Shown one piece after another: positions 45,471-53,961 of a stretch of DNA of 64,000 bases; within the stretch, counting starts at the first letter, position 1, and each line of letters starts with the position of its first letter. The stretch is from Chitinophaga sp. CF118 (GTDB lineage: Bacteria > Bacteroidota > Bacteroidia > Chitinophagales > Chitinophagaceae). The stretch covers positions 248,001 to 312,000 of the forward strand of contig NZ_FOMK01000003.1 of NCBI RefSeq assembly GCF_900112615.1, read 5' to 3'. Under the pieces are notes generated by a model that saw nothing but the letters and a program-made list of their open reading frames with translations, did no database searches and was not told the DNA's origin. A program made the position numbers and the translations under genes.

Positions 45471-46526
45471 ATGCAAGCTATTTTAGGTGTTATTTTTCAT
45501 TTTATCGGGGGATTTGCTTCTGGTAGTTTTTATATTCCTTTTAAAAAAGTTAAGAATTGGGCATGGGAGAGTTACTGGATAGTTGGAGGTTTGTTTTCCT
45601 GGCTGATAGTACCTTTCCTCGCAGCATGGATCACAGTACCGGACTTCCTTGCCATTATCAGGGATACCGACAGTTCTACTTTATTCTGGACTTACTTTAT
45701 GGGTGTTTTATGGGGCATTGGCGGACTCACATTCGGACTGGCCATGCGTTACCTGGGAATGTCCCTCGGAATGTCTGTAGCATTGGGCTATACTTCCGCT
45801 TTCGGTTCCCTGATCCCGCCAATTTATCGCGACTTATTTACTAAAGACAATCCACATACTTTTTCAGCTATGCTGCACAGCGCCAGCGGACAAATGGTCC
45901 TGATCGGGGTGGTTGTCTGCCTCATTGGTATTGCTATTTGCGGAGCAGCTGGTGTAATGAAGGAACGTGAATTGTCTGATGATCAGAAGAAGGAAAGTAT
46001 TAAAGAGTTTAGCCTTCGCAAAGGATTGATCGTGGCCACCATATCCGGTATACTGAGTGCCTGTTTTAACTTTGGTATAGAAGCGGGTAAACCAATGGCA
46101 GGGGTAGCTATCGAACATGGCGCCAATCCCTTGTTTCAGAATAATGTGATCTTTGTAGTCTTGTTATGGGGCGGTTTGACCACTAACCTTTTATGGTGTC
46201 TTTTACTGAATGCAAGAAATAAAACATTCAGTAATTATACCGATAAGAAAACACCGCTGTCAAATAATTATCTCTTTGCTGCACTTGCCGGAACTACCTG
46301 GTTTTTCCAGTTCTTCTTTTACGGTATGGGAGAAAGCAAACTTGGTAATGGTGCCAGCTCCTGGATCTTACACATGGCCTTCATCATCATGATCTCCAGT
46401 TTGTGGGGTATAGTCCTGCATGAATGGAGAGGTGTGAGTAAAAAGACTTTTGGCACGATCCTGCTGGGTGTACTTACCATCATGATATCGGTGCTGTTGG
46501 TGGGATATGGTAATTCTTTGAACTAA
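45471..46526 (+). CDS. rhaT: L-rhamnose/proton symporter
   Basis: 351-residue RhaT-family transporter with ten helices and the typical opening ILGVIFHFIGGFASGSFYIPFKKVKNW, KPMAGVAIEHGA and SSWILHMAFIIMISS segments. Imports L-rhamnose with a proton. First gene of the rhamnose region, 20 bp before the aldolase/dehydrogenase. Confidence 0.93.
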   Translation: MQAILGVIFHFIGGFASGSFYIPFKKVKNWAWESYWIVGGLFSWLIVPFLAAWITVPDFLAIIRDTDSSTLFWTYFMGVLWGIGGLTFGLAMRYLGMSLGMSVALGYTSAFGSLIPPIYRDLFTKDNPHTFSAMLHSASGQMVLIGVVVCLIGIAICGAAGVMKERELSDDQKKESIKEFSLRKGLIVATISGILSACFNFGIEAGKPMAGVAIEHGANPLFQNNVIFVVLLWGGLTTNLLWCLLLNARNKTFSNYTDKKTPLSNNYLFAALAGTTWFFQFFFYGMGESKLGNGASSWILHMAFIIMISSLWGIVLHEWRGVSKKTFGTILLGVLTIMISVLLVGYGNSLN

Positions 46527-46546
46527 TAAAATATTAAACCTGATAT

Positions 46547-48664
46547 ATGTCTGCAACAATCAATTTTAAGCATGTAAGCTATCTCTGGGATGAGGAAAAA
46601 GCCGCCGCACTGGCTGGCGATGAGGTAGCGCTGCTGATTTACCGTTCTAATCTGTTGGGGGCTGATTTAAGGCTTACCAATTATGGTGGGGGTAACACTT
46701 CCTGCAAAGTCGAATCTATAGATCCACTTACAGGAAAACAAACAGAAGTTATGTGGGTAAAAGGCTCCGGTGGTGATCTGGGAACCCTGAAACGCAGCGG
46801 ACTGGCAGCATTGTACGTAGAGCGTCTCCACAGCCTGGAAAACATTTACAAGGGCATTGAGCATGAAGATGAAATGGTGGAACTGTTTAATCATTGCATC
46901 TTTGACCTTAGCTCAAAAGCACCTTCCATCGATACGCCTTTGCATGGCTTCCTGCCTTTCAAACATATAGATCACCTGCATCCGGATGCGGCTATTGCAA
47001 TTGCTGCTGCAAAGGATGGTGAGCGTATTACAAAACAACTGTTTGGTGGTAAAATAGGATGGGTGCCCTGGCAGCGTCCTGGCTTTGATCTGGGTCTGCA
47101 ACTGCGGCAGTGCCTGCGTGATAATCCTGGAATCAGAGGTATCATGTTAGGTTCTCATGGCTTATTTACCTGGGGAGATACTGCTTACGAAAGTTATATC
47201 AATACCCTGGAAGTGATTGAGGCTTGTGCTGCTTACCTGGAAGGTAATTATGGTAAGAAAGGACCTGCATTCGGTGGATTAAAACTCACTTCGCCTGCTT
47301 CAGAAATACGTAGAAAACAAGCTGCTTCACTGGCTCCTGTATTACGTGGACTCTGTTCCGGCCATACCCGTATGGTTGGGCATTTTACAGATGATGCGAG
47401 AGTGCTTGAATTTATCAACTCCAAAGATCTGGATCGCCTGGCACCGCTAGGAACCAGTTGCCCGGATCACTTCCTGCGTACAAAGATAAGTCCGCTGGTA
47501 TTACCGCTGGATCCTACAGCTTCCCTGGATGATGCGGATGCTCTGAAAAAACAGCTGGAGCCTTTATTTGCAGCTTACCGGCAAATGTATACCGACTATT
47601 ACAATACCTGTCGTCATCCGAATAGTCCTGCGCTACGGGATGCTAACCCTGTTGTGATTCTTTATCCTGGTATTGGTATGTTCACTTTCTCAAAGGATAA
47701 ACAAACTGCAAGAGTAGCTGCTGAGTTTTATACCAATGCGATCAATGTGATGAAGGGTGCAGAAGCGATCTCCGAATATACTGCCTTACCAAGACAGGAA
47801 GCTTTTGATATAGAATACTGGTTGCTGGAAGAAGCGAAATTACAGCGTATGCCGAAGCCCAAGGCTTTATCAGGACGAATTGCCCTGATCACCGGAAGTG
47901 CCGGAGGTATTGGAAAAGCAATCGCTAAGAGATTTGCAGATGAAGGTGCCTGTGTGATCATCAATGATAACGATGCGAGCAGGCTGGAAGCTGCAAAAGC
48001 AGAATTTGGAAAACAATATTCAACGGACGTATTCGCAACCGCCATCCTTGATGTAACGCGTAGTGAAGATATCCGGGAAGCCTATAAAGTGGCCAGCCTT
48101 GCTTTTGGCGGGGTTGACCTGATTGTAAATTGCGCGGGTCTGTCCATCTCTAAACCTTTGGAAGCACATACTGAAAAAGATTGGGACCTGTTATACGATG
48201 TACTGGTGAAAGGTCAGTTTCTTGTAACACAGGAAGGAGTAAATATCATGCGTAAGCAGGATATGGGAGGCGATGTACTCAATATTGTGAGTAAAAATGC
48301 CTTGATGAGTGGTCCTAATAATGCGGGTTACGGTTCTGCAAAAGCGGCACAGTTGCATCTTAGCCGTCTGAATGCCGCAGAGCTGGGCACATATGGCATT
48401 CGTGTCAACGTTGTGAACCCTGATGCGGTAATTGCGGACAGTAAAATATGGGAAGGCGATTGGGCTGCTGGTCGTGCAAAAGCATATGGTATTGACATAT
48501 CCGAATTACCGGCATTTTACGCAAAGCGTACCTTACTGAACCAGGTGATTTTACCAGAAGACATTGCTAATGCCTGTTTCGCCCTCACCGGCGGATTGCT
48601 AAGCAAATCCACCGGGAATGTGTTGAATGTTGATGGTGGGGTGGCCGCTGCCTTTGTAAGATAA
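46547..48664 (+). CDS. Bifunctional rhamnulose-1-phosphate aldolase / lactaldehyde dehydrogenase (RhaE-RhaW type)
   Basis: 705 residues in two parts. Residues 1 to about 420 are a class II aldolase (LTNYGGGNTSCKVE, HGLFTWGDTAYESY) splitting L-rhamnulose-1-phosphate into dihydroxyacetone phosphate and L-lactaldehyde. Residues about 440-705 are a short-chain dehydrogenase with TGSAGGIGKA nucleotide motif, NCAGLS and the catalytic YGSAK, oxidising lactaldehyde to L-lactate. The fusion is well known in rhizobia, Bacilli and Bacteroidota. L-lactate can pass to LutAB encoded nearby. Confidence 0.92.
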   Translation: MSATINFKHVSYLWDEEKAAALAGDEVALLIYRSNLLGADLRLTNYGGGNTSCKVESIDPLTGKQTEVMWVKGSGGDLGTLKRSGLAALYVERLHSLENIYKGIEHEDEMVELFNHCIFDLSSKAPSIDTPLHGFLPFKHIDHLHPDAAIAIAAAKDGERITKQLFGGKIGWVPWQRPGFDLGLQLRQCLRDNPGIRGIMLGSHGLFTWGDTAYESYINTLEVIEACAAYLEGNYGKKGPAFGGLKLTSPASEIRRKQAASLAPVLRGLCSGHTRMVGHFTDDARVLEFINSKDLDRLAPLGTSCPDHFLRTKISPLVLPLDPTASLDDADALKKQLEPLFAAYRQMYTDYYNTCRHPNSPALRDANPVVILYPGIGMFTFSKDKQTARVAAEFYTNAINVMKGAEAISEYTALPRQEAFDIEYWLLEEAKLQRMPKPKALSGRIALITGSAGGIGKAIAKRFADEGACVIINDNDASRLEAAKAEFGKQYSTDVFATAILDVTRSEDIREAYKVASLAFGGVDLIVNCAGLSISKPLEAHTEKDWDLLYDVLVKGQFLVTQEGVNIMRKQDMGGDVLNIVSKNALMSGPNNAGYGSAKAAQLHLSRLNAAELGTYGIRVNVVNPDAVIADSKIWEGDWAAGRAKAYGIDISELPAFYAKRTLLNQVILPEDIANACFALTGGLLSKSTGNVLNVDGGVAAAFVR

Positions 48665-48712
48665 ATTAGCTGAAAAAGCTCAGTTAGATCTCTTTGTTTA
48701 TAGAAAATATAT

Positions 48713-48761
48713 GGGCCGACTAAAAGCGTTAAGAATCGAGGATATTCTTTTTAGTCGGCCC
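48713..48761 (+). terminator. Hairpin terminator after the aldolase/dehydrogenase gene
   Basis: Outer arms gggccgactaaaa (48713-48725) and ttttagtcggccc (48749-48761) pair perfectly; inside, aagaat and attctt form a second short stem. A TTTATT tail follows. Located 49 bp after the stop codon. Confidence 0.8.
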
Positions 48762-48824
48762 TTTATTAAATGATTTCTAAAGGAGTCAATTTATATGCTA
48801 AAAACAGAGAGCTCCTAAGGGCGC

Positions 48825-48984
48825 TTTTAAGTTTTTATGTTTGAAAAGGATATAGCTTCGAGAAGGTAGGCAACTTTAGTTCTTATGTTTGAAAAGAATA
48901 TGGCTTTGAGAGGGTAGATAACTTTAGTTCTTATGTTTGAGAGGTTATGACTTTGAGGTGATATCTAACTTTAGTCTGCCTCAT
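48825..48984. repeat. 47-48 bp tandem repeats in the rhaI promoter
   Basis: Three copies at about 48825-48871, 48872-48919 and 48920-48966 and a partial fourth to 48984. Each begins with aactttagttcttatgtttg or a variant and contains a Phe-codon-rich-looking gaaaag..ggctttgag core. The array ends directly before the -7 box TAATTTTG (48987-48994), the place for activator or repressor sites. A regulator is not in view. Confidence 0.75.
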
Positions 48985-48986
48985 TT

Positions 48987-48994
48987 TAATTTTG
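48987..48994 (+). promoter_or_regulatory. -7 promoter box TAATTTTG of rhaI
   Basis: Exact TAnnTTTG match 31 bp before the rhaI ATG at 49026, just downstream of the tandem repeats. Probably drives rhaI, the kinase gene, lutA and lutB as one transcript. Confidence 0.5.
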
Positions 48995-49025
48995 TATTTT
49001 TCCTATAACCCACAATGATTCCGTT

Positions 49026-50300
49026 ATGAACATAGAAAAATTCGAGGTAGCTGAATTTAATCATGACCTTCAGCAAACCCACAATAGAAACTTTAATCAC
49101 ATAGCAGAAAATATTAAGGAACTGCCTAACATTCTGCAAAAACTGCAGGACTTCCAGGTAGCTATTCCCAGTTGGGCGCTCGGTACCGGTGGTACCCGCT
49201 TCGGACGTTTTTCCGGTGGTGGTGAACCCCGTAATATTGAAGAGAAAATCACGGACGTTGGCTTACTGCATGCACTGAACCGCAGCAGTGGTTCCATCTC
49301 CCTGCACATTCCCTGGGATATTCCTGAAAATGCAGCAGCTATTAAAGCACTGGCGGCTCAGCATGACATACGTTTTGATGCAGTGAACTCCAATACTTTC
49401 CAGGATCAGCCGGATCAGGCACATAGTTATAAGTTTGGTTCTCTCCATCATACGGATAAGGCGGTACGAACACAGGCAATAGAACATAATATTGAAGTGA
49501 TCCGTTATGGTATGGAACTAGGGTCCAATGCGCTCAGCCTCTGGCTGGCAGATGGTTCCTGCTTTCCCGGTCAGCTGAATTTCCGTGGTGCTTTCAAACG
49601 CACGCTTGAAAGTATGGAGGAAATCTATGCAGCATTACCAGGTGACTGGAAACTCTGGATCGAATACAAAGCATTTGAACCTAATTTTTACTCTACCACT
49701 ATCGGAGACTGGGGCCAGTCCCTGCTCTTCGCAAATAAACTAGGCCCTAAAGCAAAAACTTTAGTAGATCTTGGACATCATCTTCCTAATGCCAATATAG
49801 AGCAGATAGTTTCTTTGCTGCTAATGGAAGGTAAGCTGGCAGGTTTCCATTTCAATGATTCCAAATATGGTGATGATGATCTGACGGTAGGCAGTATCAA
49901 TCCTTATCAGCTGTTCCTGATATTCAATGAACTGGTGGAAGGAATGGATGCACGTGGAATGAATCATAACACAGACCTTGGCTGGATGATTGATGCTTCT
50001 CATAATGTGAAAGATCCGCTGGAAGATCTGTTACAATCCGTAGAAGCAATTATGATTGCTTATGCCCAGGCATTGCTGGTAGATACAAAAGCATTACAGG
50101 CCGCACAGCAGAATAATGATGCAGTTGCCGCTCAGGAAATATTGCAGCAGGCTTACAGAACGGATGTTCGTCCGCTGATAGCGCAGGCGCGCTTACTGTC
50201 TGGCGGAGTGCTGGAACCGGTATCTTTTTACCGGAAGTTTAAAGTAAGGGAGAACTTAATTAAGGAGAGAGGATTGAAAACAGTCGCCACCGGACTATAG
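49026..50300 (+). CDS. rhaI: L-rhamnose isomerase, RhaI type
   Basis: 424-residue TIM-barrel isomerase of the Pseudomonas stutzeri RhaI type, interconverting L-rhamnose and L-rhamnulose with divalent metal. Metal and substrate ligands appear in WIEYKAFEPNF, LVDLGHHLPNANIEQ and GFHFNDSKYGDDDL. A metal-dependent sugar isomerase of broader specificity is the alternative, but the setting between rhamnose transporter, aldolase and kinase supports L-rhamnose. 23 bp before the kinase gene. Confidence 0.92.
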   Translation: MNIEKFEVAEFNHDLQQTHNRNFNHIAENIKELPNILQKLQDFQVAIPSWALGTGGTRFGRFSGGGEPRNIEEKITDVGLLHALNRSSGSISLHIPWDIPENAAAIKALAAQHDIRFDAVNSNTFQDQPDQAHSYKFGSLHHTDKAVRTQAIEHNIEVIRYGMELGSNALSLWLADGSCFPGQLNFRGAFKRTLESMEEIYAALPGDWKLWIEYKAFEPNFYSTTIGDWGQSLLFANKLGPKAKTLVDLGHHLPNANIEQIVSLLLMEGKLAGFHFNDSKYGDDDLTVGSINPYQLFLIFNELVEGMDARGMNHNTDLGWMIDASHNVKDPLEDLLQSVEAIMIAYAQALLVDTKALQAAQQNNDAVAAQEILQQAYRTDVRPLIAQARLLSGGVLEPVSFYRKFKVRENLIKERGLKTVATGL

Positions 50301-50323
50301 ACTCCCGTTGCAAAAAAACACCA

Positions 50324-51682
50324 ATGAATTGTATAGCGATACTTGATATAGGTAAGACGAACAAGAAACTGTTCCTGATAGATGAACACTATAAGATAGT
50401 ATGGGAGCGGGGAGAAAGTTTTCCGGAAACAACAGATGAAGATGGAGATACCTGTGAGGATGTGGCATTACTCACCCGCTGGGTGAAGGATAGTTTGCAG
50501 GAATTGACACAAATGCCCGGATATACGGTAAAAGCACTGAATTTCAGCACCTATGGAGCCAGCCTGGTATACCTTGACCGGAAAGGGCAGGTGGCCGCAC
50601 CTTTGTACAATTATCTTAAACCATACCCTGCCGAAGTACAGGAACAATTTTACAGGAGCTATGGTACGCAATCACAGTTAAGTAATGAAACGGCTTCTCC
50701 GGCATTGGGAAGTTTGAATGCAGGGTTACAATTTTATCGTTTAAAGCAACTGCAACCTGAATTATTTCACAATATTCAATATGCCTTACATCTCCCGCAA
50801 TACATCAGTTATCTCATTACAGGCCGGCCGCTGGCAGATATTACCAGTGTAGGATGTCATACTATGCTGTGGGATTTTGTAAAACAGCAATATCATCACT
50901 GGGTAAAGGAAGAAGGTATTACTGATAAACTACCACCGTTTTTTCCCTGTAATGAAACAATGCAGGCAGGCGATTATAAAGTTGGCGCAGGATTACATGA
51001 TAGTTCTTCGGCACTTATTCCTTATCTCACAAGTTTCTCCGAACCTTTTGCACTGATCTCCACAGGAACCTGGTGTATCACTCTGAATCCGTTTAACAAA
51101 CAGCCGCTTACACCGGAAGAACTGGAGCAGGATTGCCTTTGTTATCTTACTTATGAAGGAGACCCTGTGAAAGCTGCCAGGCTTTTTGCCGGCAACGAAC
51201 ATGAACAGCAGGTGAAGAGGCTGGCAGAATATTATCAGACACCGGTAAATTACTACCAGCAGGTTGCCTTTGACCCAGCTATATTTGCTTTGTTGCATCC
51301 GGCAGACTTCCAGCAGGAGAATCGGCCTGAATTGTTGAAGGCTTCCCGGTTTGCAAACAGGTCGCTGACAGCTTTTGCCAGTTATGAAATAGCCTATCAC
51401 CGGTTGATGATGGATATTATGGAACAGCAGCAGCATTCTACAAAATTAGTTACGGCGGGTACTCCGGTGAAGCGTATTTTTGTAGACGGTGGTTTTGGCC
51501 GGAACCCGGTGTATATGCATTTACTGGCAGCTGCATTCCCTTATATGGAGGTATATGCCGCTTCAGTAGCGCAGGCCACGGCGGTAGGAGCCGCGCTGGC
51601 TATTCACCCGCACTGGAACCAACAGCCATTACCCGGCGACCTGGTAGAGATGAGGTTGTATACGCATAATAAGACGATATAG
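50324..51682 (+). CDS. rhaB: Rhamnulokinase (FGGY family)
   Basis: 452 residues with the ASKHA kinase fold: phosphate-1 loop IAILDIGKTNKK, ISTGTWCITLNPF, and the adenosine motif IFVDGGFGRNPVYMHLLAA followed by AQATAVGAAL. Phosphorylates L-rhamnulose to the substrate of the aldolase. Sequence alone would only give FGGY carbohydrate kinase; the pathway context decides. Its stop is directly followed by the ATG of the lutA-like gene. Confidence 0.88.
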   Translation: MNCIAILDIGKTNKKLFLIDEHYKIVWERGESFPETTDEDGDTCEDVALLTRWVKDSLQELTQMPGYTVKALNFSTYGASLVYLDRKGQVAAPLYNYLKPYPAEVQEQFYRSYGTQSQLSNETASPALGSLNAGLQFYRLKQLQPELFHNIQYALHLPQYISYLITGRPLADITSVGCHTMLWDFVKQQYHHWVKEEGITDKLPPFFPCNETMQAGDYKVGAGLHDSSSALIPYLTSFSEPFALISTGTWCITLNPFNKQPLTPEELEQDCLCYLTYEGDPVKAARLFAGNEHEQQVKRLAEYYQTPVNYYQQVAFDPAIFALLHPADFQQENRPELLKASRFANRSLTAFASYEIAYHRLMMDIMEQQQHSTKLVTAGTPVKRIFVDGGFGRNPVYMHLLAAAFPYMEVYAASVAQATAVGAALAIHPHWNQQPLPGDLVEMRLYTHNKTI

Positions 51683-52423
51683 ATGAAAGTAGGACTTTTC
51701 ATACCATGCTACATAGATCAGTTTTACCCACAGGTGGGTATTGCCACATTGTCCCTGCTGGAGAAACTGGGTTGTGAGGTAGTATACCCGCAGGGGCAAA
51801 CCTGTTGCGGGCAGCCGATGGCCAACTCTGGTTTTGAGCATTTGACAACCGGCTGTAATACGCTGTTCGTTGATCACTTCCAGGATTACGATTACATTGT
51901 TGGCCCTTCGGGTAGCTGTGTACTGCATATCAAAGAGCATTTACATGTAGATGGTAAGGAGGAAGCAGCCACACATATCCGCCATCATATTTATGAGCTG
52001 GCAGAATTTTTAACAGATGTGTTGCATGTGAAAAGTTTGCCGGCAAAATTCCCGCATAAAGTAGGCATACATCAGAGCTGTCATGGTCAGCGTGGGCTGG
52101 GGCTTGCCCAGATGAGCGAGCTGGTGGCAGCACCGTTTTCCAAGCCACAGCAGTTGTTGGAGATGGTAGAAGGACTGGAACTGGTGAATCTGAAACGTAC
52201 AGATGAATGTTGCGGATTTGGCGGTACCTTTTGTGTATTTGAAGAAGCGGTATCTGTGAAGATGGGAAAAGACCGGATCACAGATCATGTGAATAACGGT
52301 GCCGAATATATTACCGGCAATGATGTAAGCTGTTTAATGCACCTTGAAGGGATTTTGCGCCGCCAGAATAGTCCGGTGAAGGTGTTACATATTGCAGAGA
52401 TTCTGAACGCCTGTTACGAATAA
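51683..52423 (+). CDS. lutA: LutA-like lactate utilisation protein ((Fe-S) CCG-domain subunit)
   Basis: 246 residues with two CCG (cysteine-rich) domains: CYIDQFYP ... GQTCCGQPMANSG and HQSCHGQRGL ... DECCGFGGTFCVFEE, which bind an unusual Fe-S cluster in heterodisulfide-reductase-like subunits. With LutB it oxidises L-lactate to pyruvate. Starts on the base after the rhamnulokinase stop, so lactate oxidation is tied to rhamnose use. No lutC is present next to lutB. Confidence 0.92.
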   Translation: MKVGLFIPCYIDQFYPQVGIATLSLLEKLGCEVVYPQGQTCCGQPMANSGFEHLTTGCNTLFVDHFQDYDYIVGPSGSCVLHIKEHLHVDGKEEAATHIRHHIYELAEFLTDVLHVKSLPAKFPHKVGIHQSCHGQRGLGLAQMSELVAAPFSKPQQLLEMVEGLELVNLKRTDECCGFGGTFCVFEEAVSVKMGKDRITDHVNNGAEYITGNDVSCLMHLEGILRRQNSPVKVLHIAEILNACYE

Positions 52424-52429
52424 AAGATC

Positions 52430-53806
52430 ATGGAAGAGATTGTACATAAAGAACACGCAGAGCTGGCAGAAGCGTTTAATGCTGATGAAGCCAGAGTGGA
52501 CTGGCATGATGAAACGTTGTGGTGGGTACGCCAGAAACGTGATAAGATGGCGTGGAGCATTCCTGAATGGGAAAACCTGCGGGAGGCCGCTTCGCGGATC
52601 AAACATAATGTGTTGGGTAACCTGCACGATTATCTGCTGGAATTTGAACGTAATGCACAGCAAAACGGTGCTGTAGTGCACTGGGCCGCTGACGCAGCAG
52701 AACATAACCGCATTGTACTGGGATTGCTGAAAGAACATGGAGTAAAACGCATGGTCAAAAGTAAATCCATGCTCACAGAAGAATGTCATTTGAATCCTTT
52801 CCTGGCAGATAATGGTATTGAGGTAATAGATACTGACCTGGGCGAACGTATTGTACAACTGGCAAAGGAACCGCCGAGCCATATTGTATTGCCTTGTATC
52901 CATAAAAAGAAAGAGGAAATAGGAGATCTGTTCCATATCCATTTAGGTACGCCTGCAGGCAATGCTGATCCTAAATTCCTGACAGCAGCAGCACGGCAGC
53001 ACCTGCGCAAGGAATTTATCCAATCGCGTGTAGCTATTACCGGTGTTAATTTTGCCGTAGCAGAAACCGGAGAAATGGTAGTATGTACCAATGAGGGCAA
53101 TGCTGATATGGGAGCTCATCTGGCAGATGTACATATAGCTTGTATGGGTGTAGAGAAAATTATTCCGCAGCGCCGGCATTTGGGAGTATTCTTAAGACTG
53201 CTGGCACGTAGTGCTACAGGACAGCCGATCACCACTTACAGCAGTCATTTCCGCAAACCTAAAGAAGGGCAGCAACTGCATATCGTATTAGTGGATAATG
53301 GTCGCAGCAGACAGTTGGGGCGTGAAGATTTCCGCAATTCGTTAAAGTGTATCCGTTGTGGTGCCTGTATGAATACCTGTCCTGTTTACAGGCGTAGCGG
53401 GGGGCATAGTTATCACAACGCTATTGCCGGACCTATAGGAGCTATACTGGCACCTAATCTGGATATGAAAGAATATAAGGATCTGCCGTTTGCATCTACC
53501 TTATGTGGTTCCTGTTCCAATGTTTGTCCGGTAAAAATAGATATACATCAGCAGTTGTATAAATGGCGGCAGGTGATTACACAGGAAGGGTATAGTGATA
53601 CTTCGAAGAAAGCAGGTATGCAGATGATGAACATGGTATTATCAAAGCCTGGATTGTTCAAATTTGCAGGGAGTGCCGGCAGGTTTGTGTTGCGTGTTTT
53701 TCCTGGTATTGCGAATAACAGGCTGAACCCCTGGGCTAAACAGAGGGAAATGCCGAAAGCGCCTGCAGTATCGTTTTCGGAGTGGTATAAGAAGAATAAG
53801 AAATAA
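52430..53806 (+). CDS. lutB: LutB-like iron-sulfur lactate utilisation protein
   Basis: 458 residues. The N-terminal LUD domain (about 60-290) is followed by two 4Fe-4S motifs, CIRCGACMNTCP and CGSCSNVCP. Together with LutA it forms an L-lactate dehydrogenase. The gene begins 6 bp after lutA and ends at a terminator; it closes the rhamnose operon, completing the route rhamnose - lactaldehyde - lactate - pyruvate. Confidence 0.92.
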   Translation: MEEIVHKEHAELAEAFNADEARVDWHDETLWWVRQKRDKMAWSIPEWENLREAASRIKHNVLGNLHDYLLEFERNAQQNGAVVHWAADAAEHNRIVLGLLKEHGVKRMVKSKSMLTEECHLNPFLADNGIEVIDTDLGERIVQLAKEPPSHIVLPCIHKKKEEIGDLFHIHLGTPAGNADPKFLTAAARQHLRKEFIQSRVAITGVNFAVAETGEMVVCTNEGNADMGAHLADVHIACMGVEKIIPQRRHLGVFLRLLARSATGQPITTYSSHFRKPKEGQQLHIVLVDNGRSRQLGREDFRNSLKCIRCGACMNTCPVYRRSGGHSYHNAIAGPIGAILAPNLDMKEYKDLPFASTLCGSCSNVCPVKIDIHQQLYKWRQVITQEGYSDTSKKAGMQMMNMVLSKPGLFKFAGSAGRFVLRVFPGIANNRLNPWAKQREMPKAPAVSFSEWYKKNKK

Positions 53807-53824
53807 TATAAGAGATAGATATTC

Positions 53825-53859
53825 GCCGCCTGTATTGTATAATGCAGGCGGCTTTTTTT
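53825..53859 (+). terminator. Intrinsic terminator after lutB
   Basis: Stem gccgcctg (53825-53832) / caggcggc (53845-53852), loop of 12, followed by ttttttta. Ends the rhamnose-lactate operon 18 bp after the stop codon. Confidence 0.9.
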
Positions 53860-53934
53860 ATGGGGTTTATTGGTTAAAATGAAGAAATGTGAGTTAAATA
53901 TGGGGAGAAATGTAAAAATCCAGAAGATGTTATG

Positions 53935-53942
53935 TATATTTG
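53935..53942 (+). promoter_or_regulatory. -7 promoter box TATATTTG of the RloA/RloB pair
   Basis: Exact TAnnTTTG match, 19 bp before ATG 53962. It lies within the longer frame from 53932, favouring the shorter start of the ATPase gene. Confidence 0.55.
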
Positions 53943-53961
53943 TGATAAAATCACGAATATC

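Noticed and set aside
48825-48984. Tandem repeats as a CRISPR array
   Set aside because: Units are adjacent without unique spacers and are imperfect; no cas genes are near.
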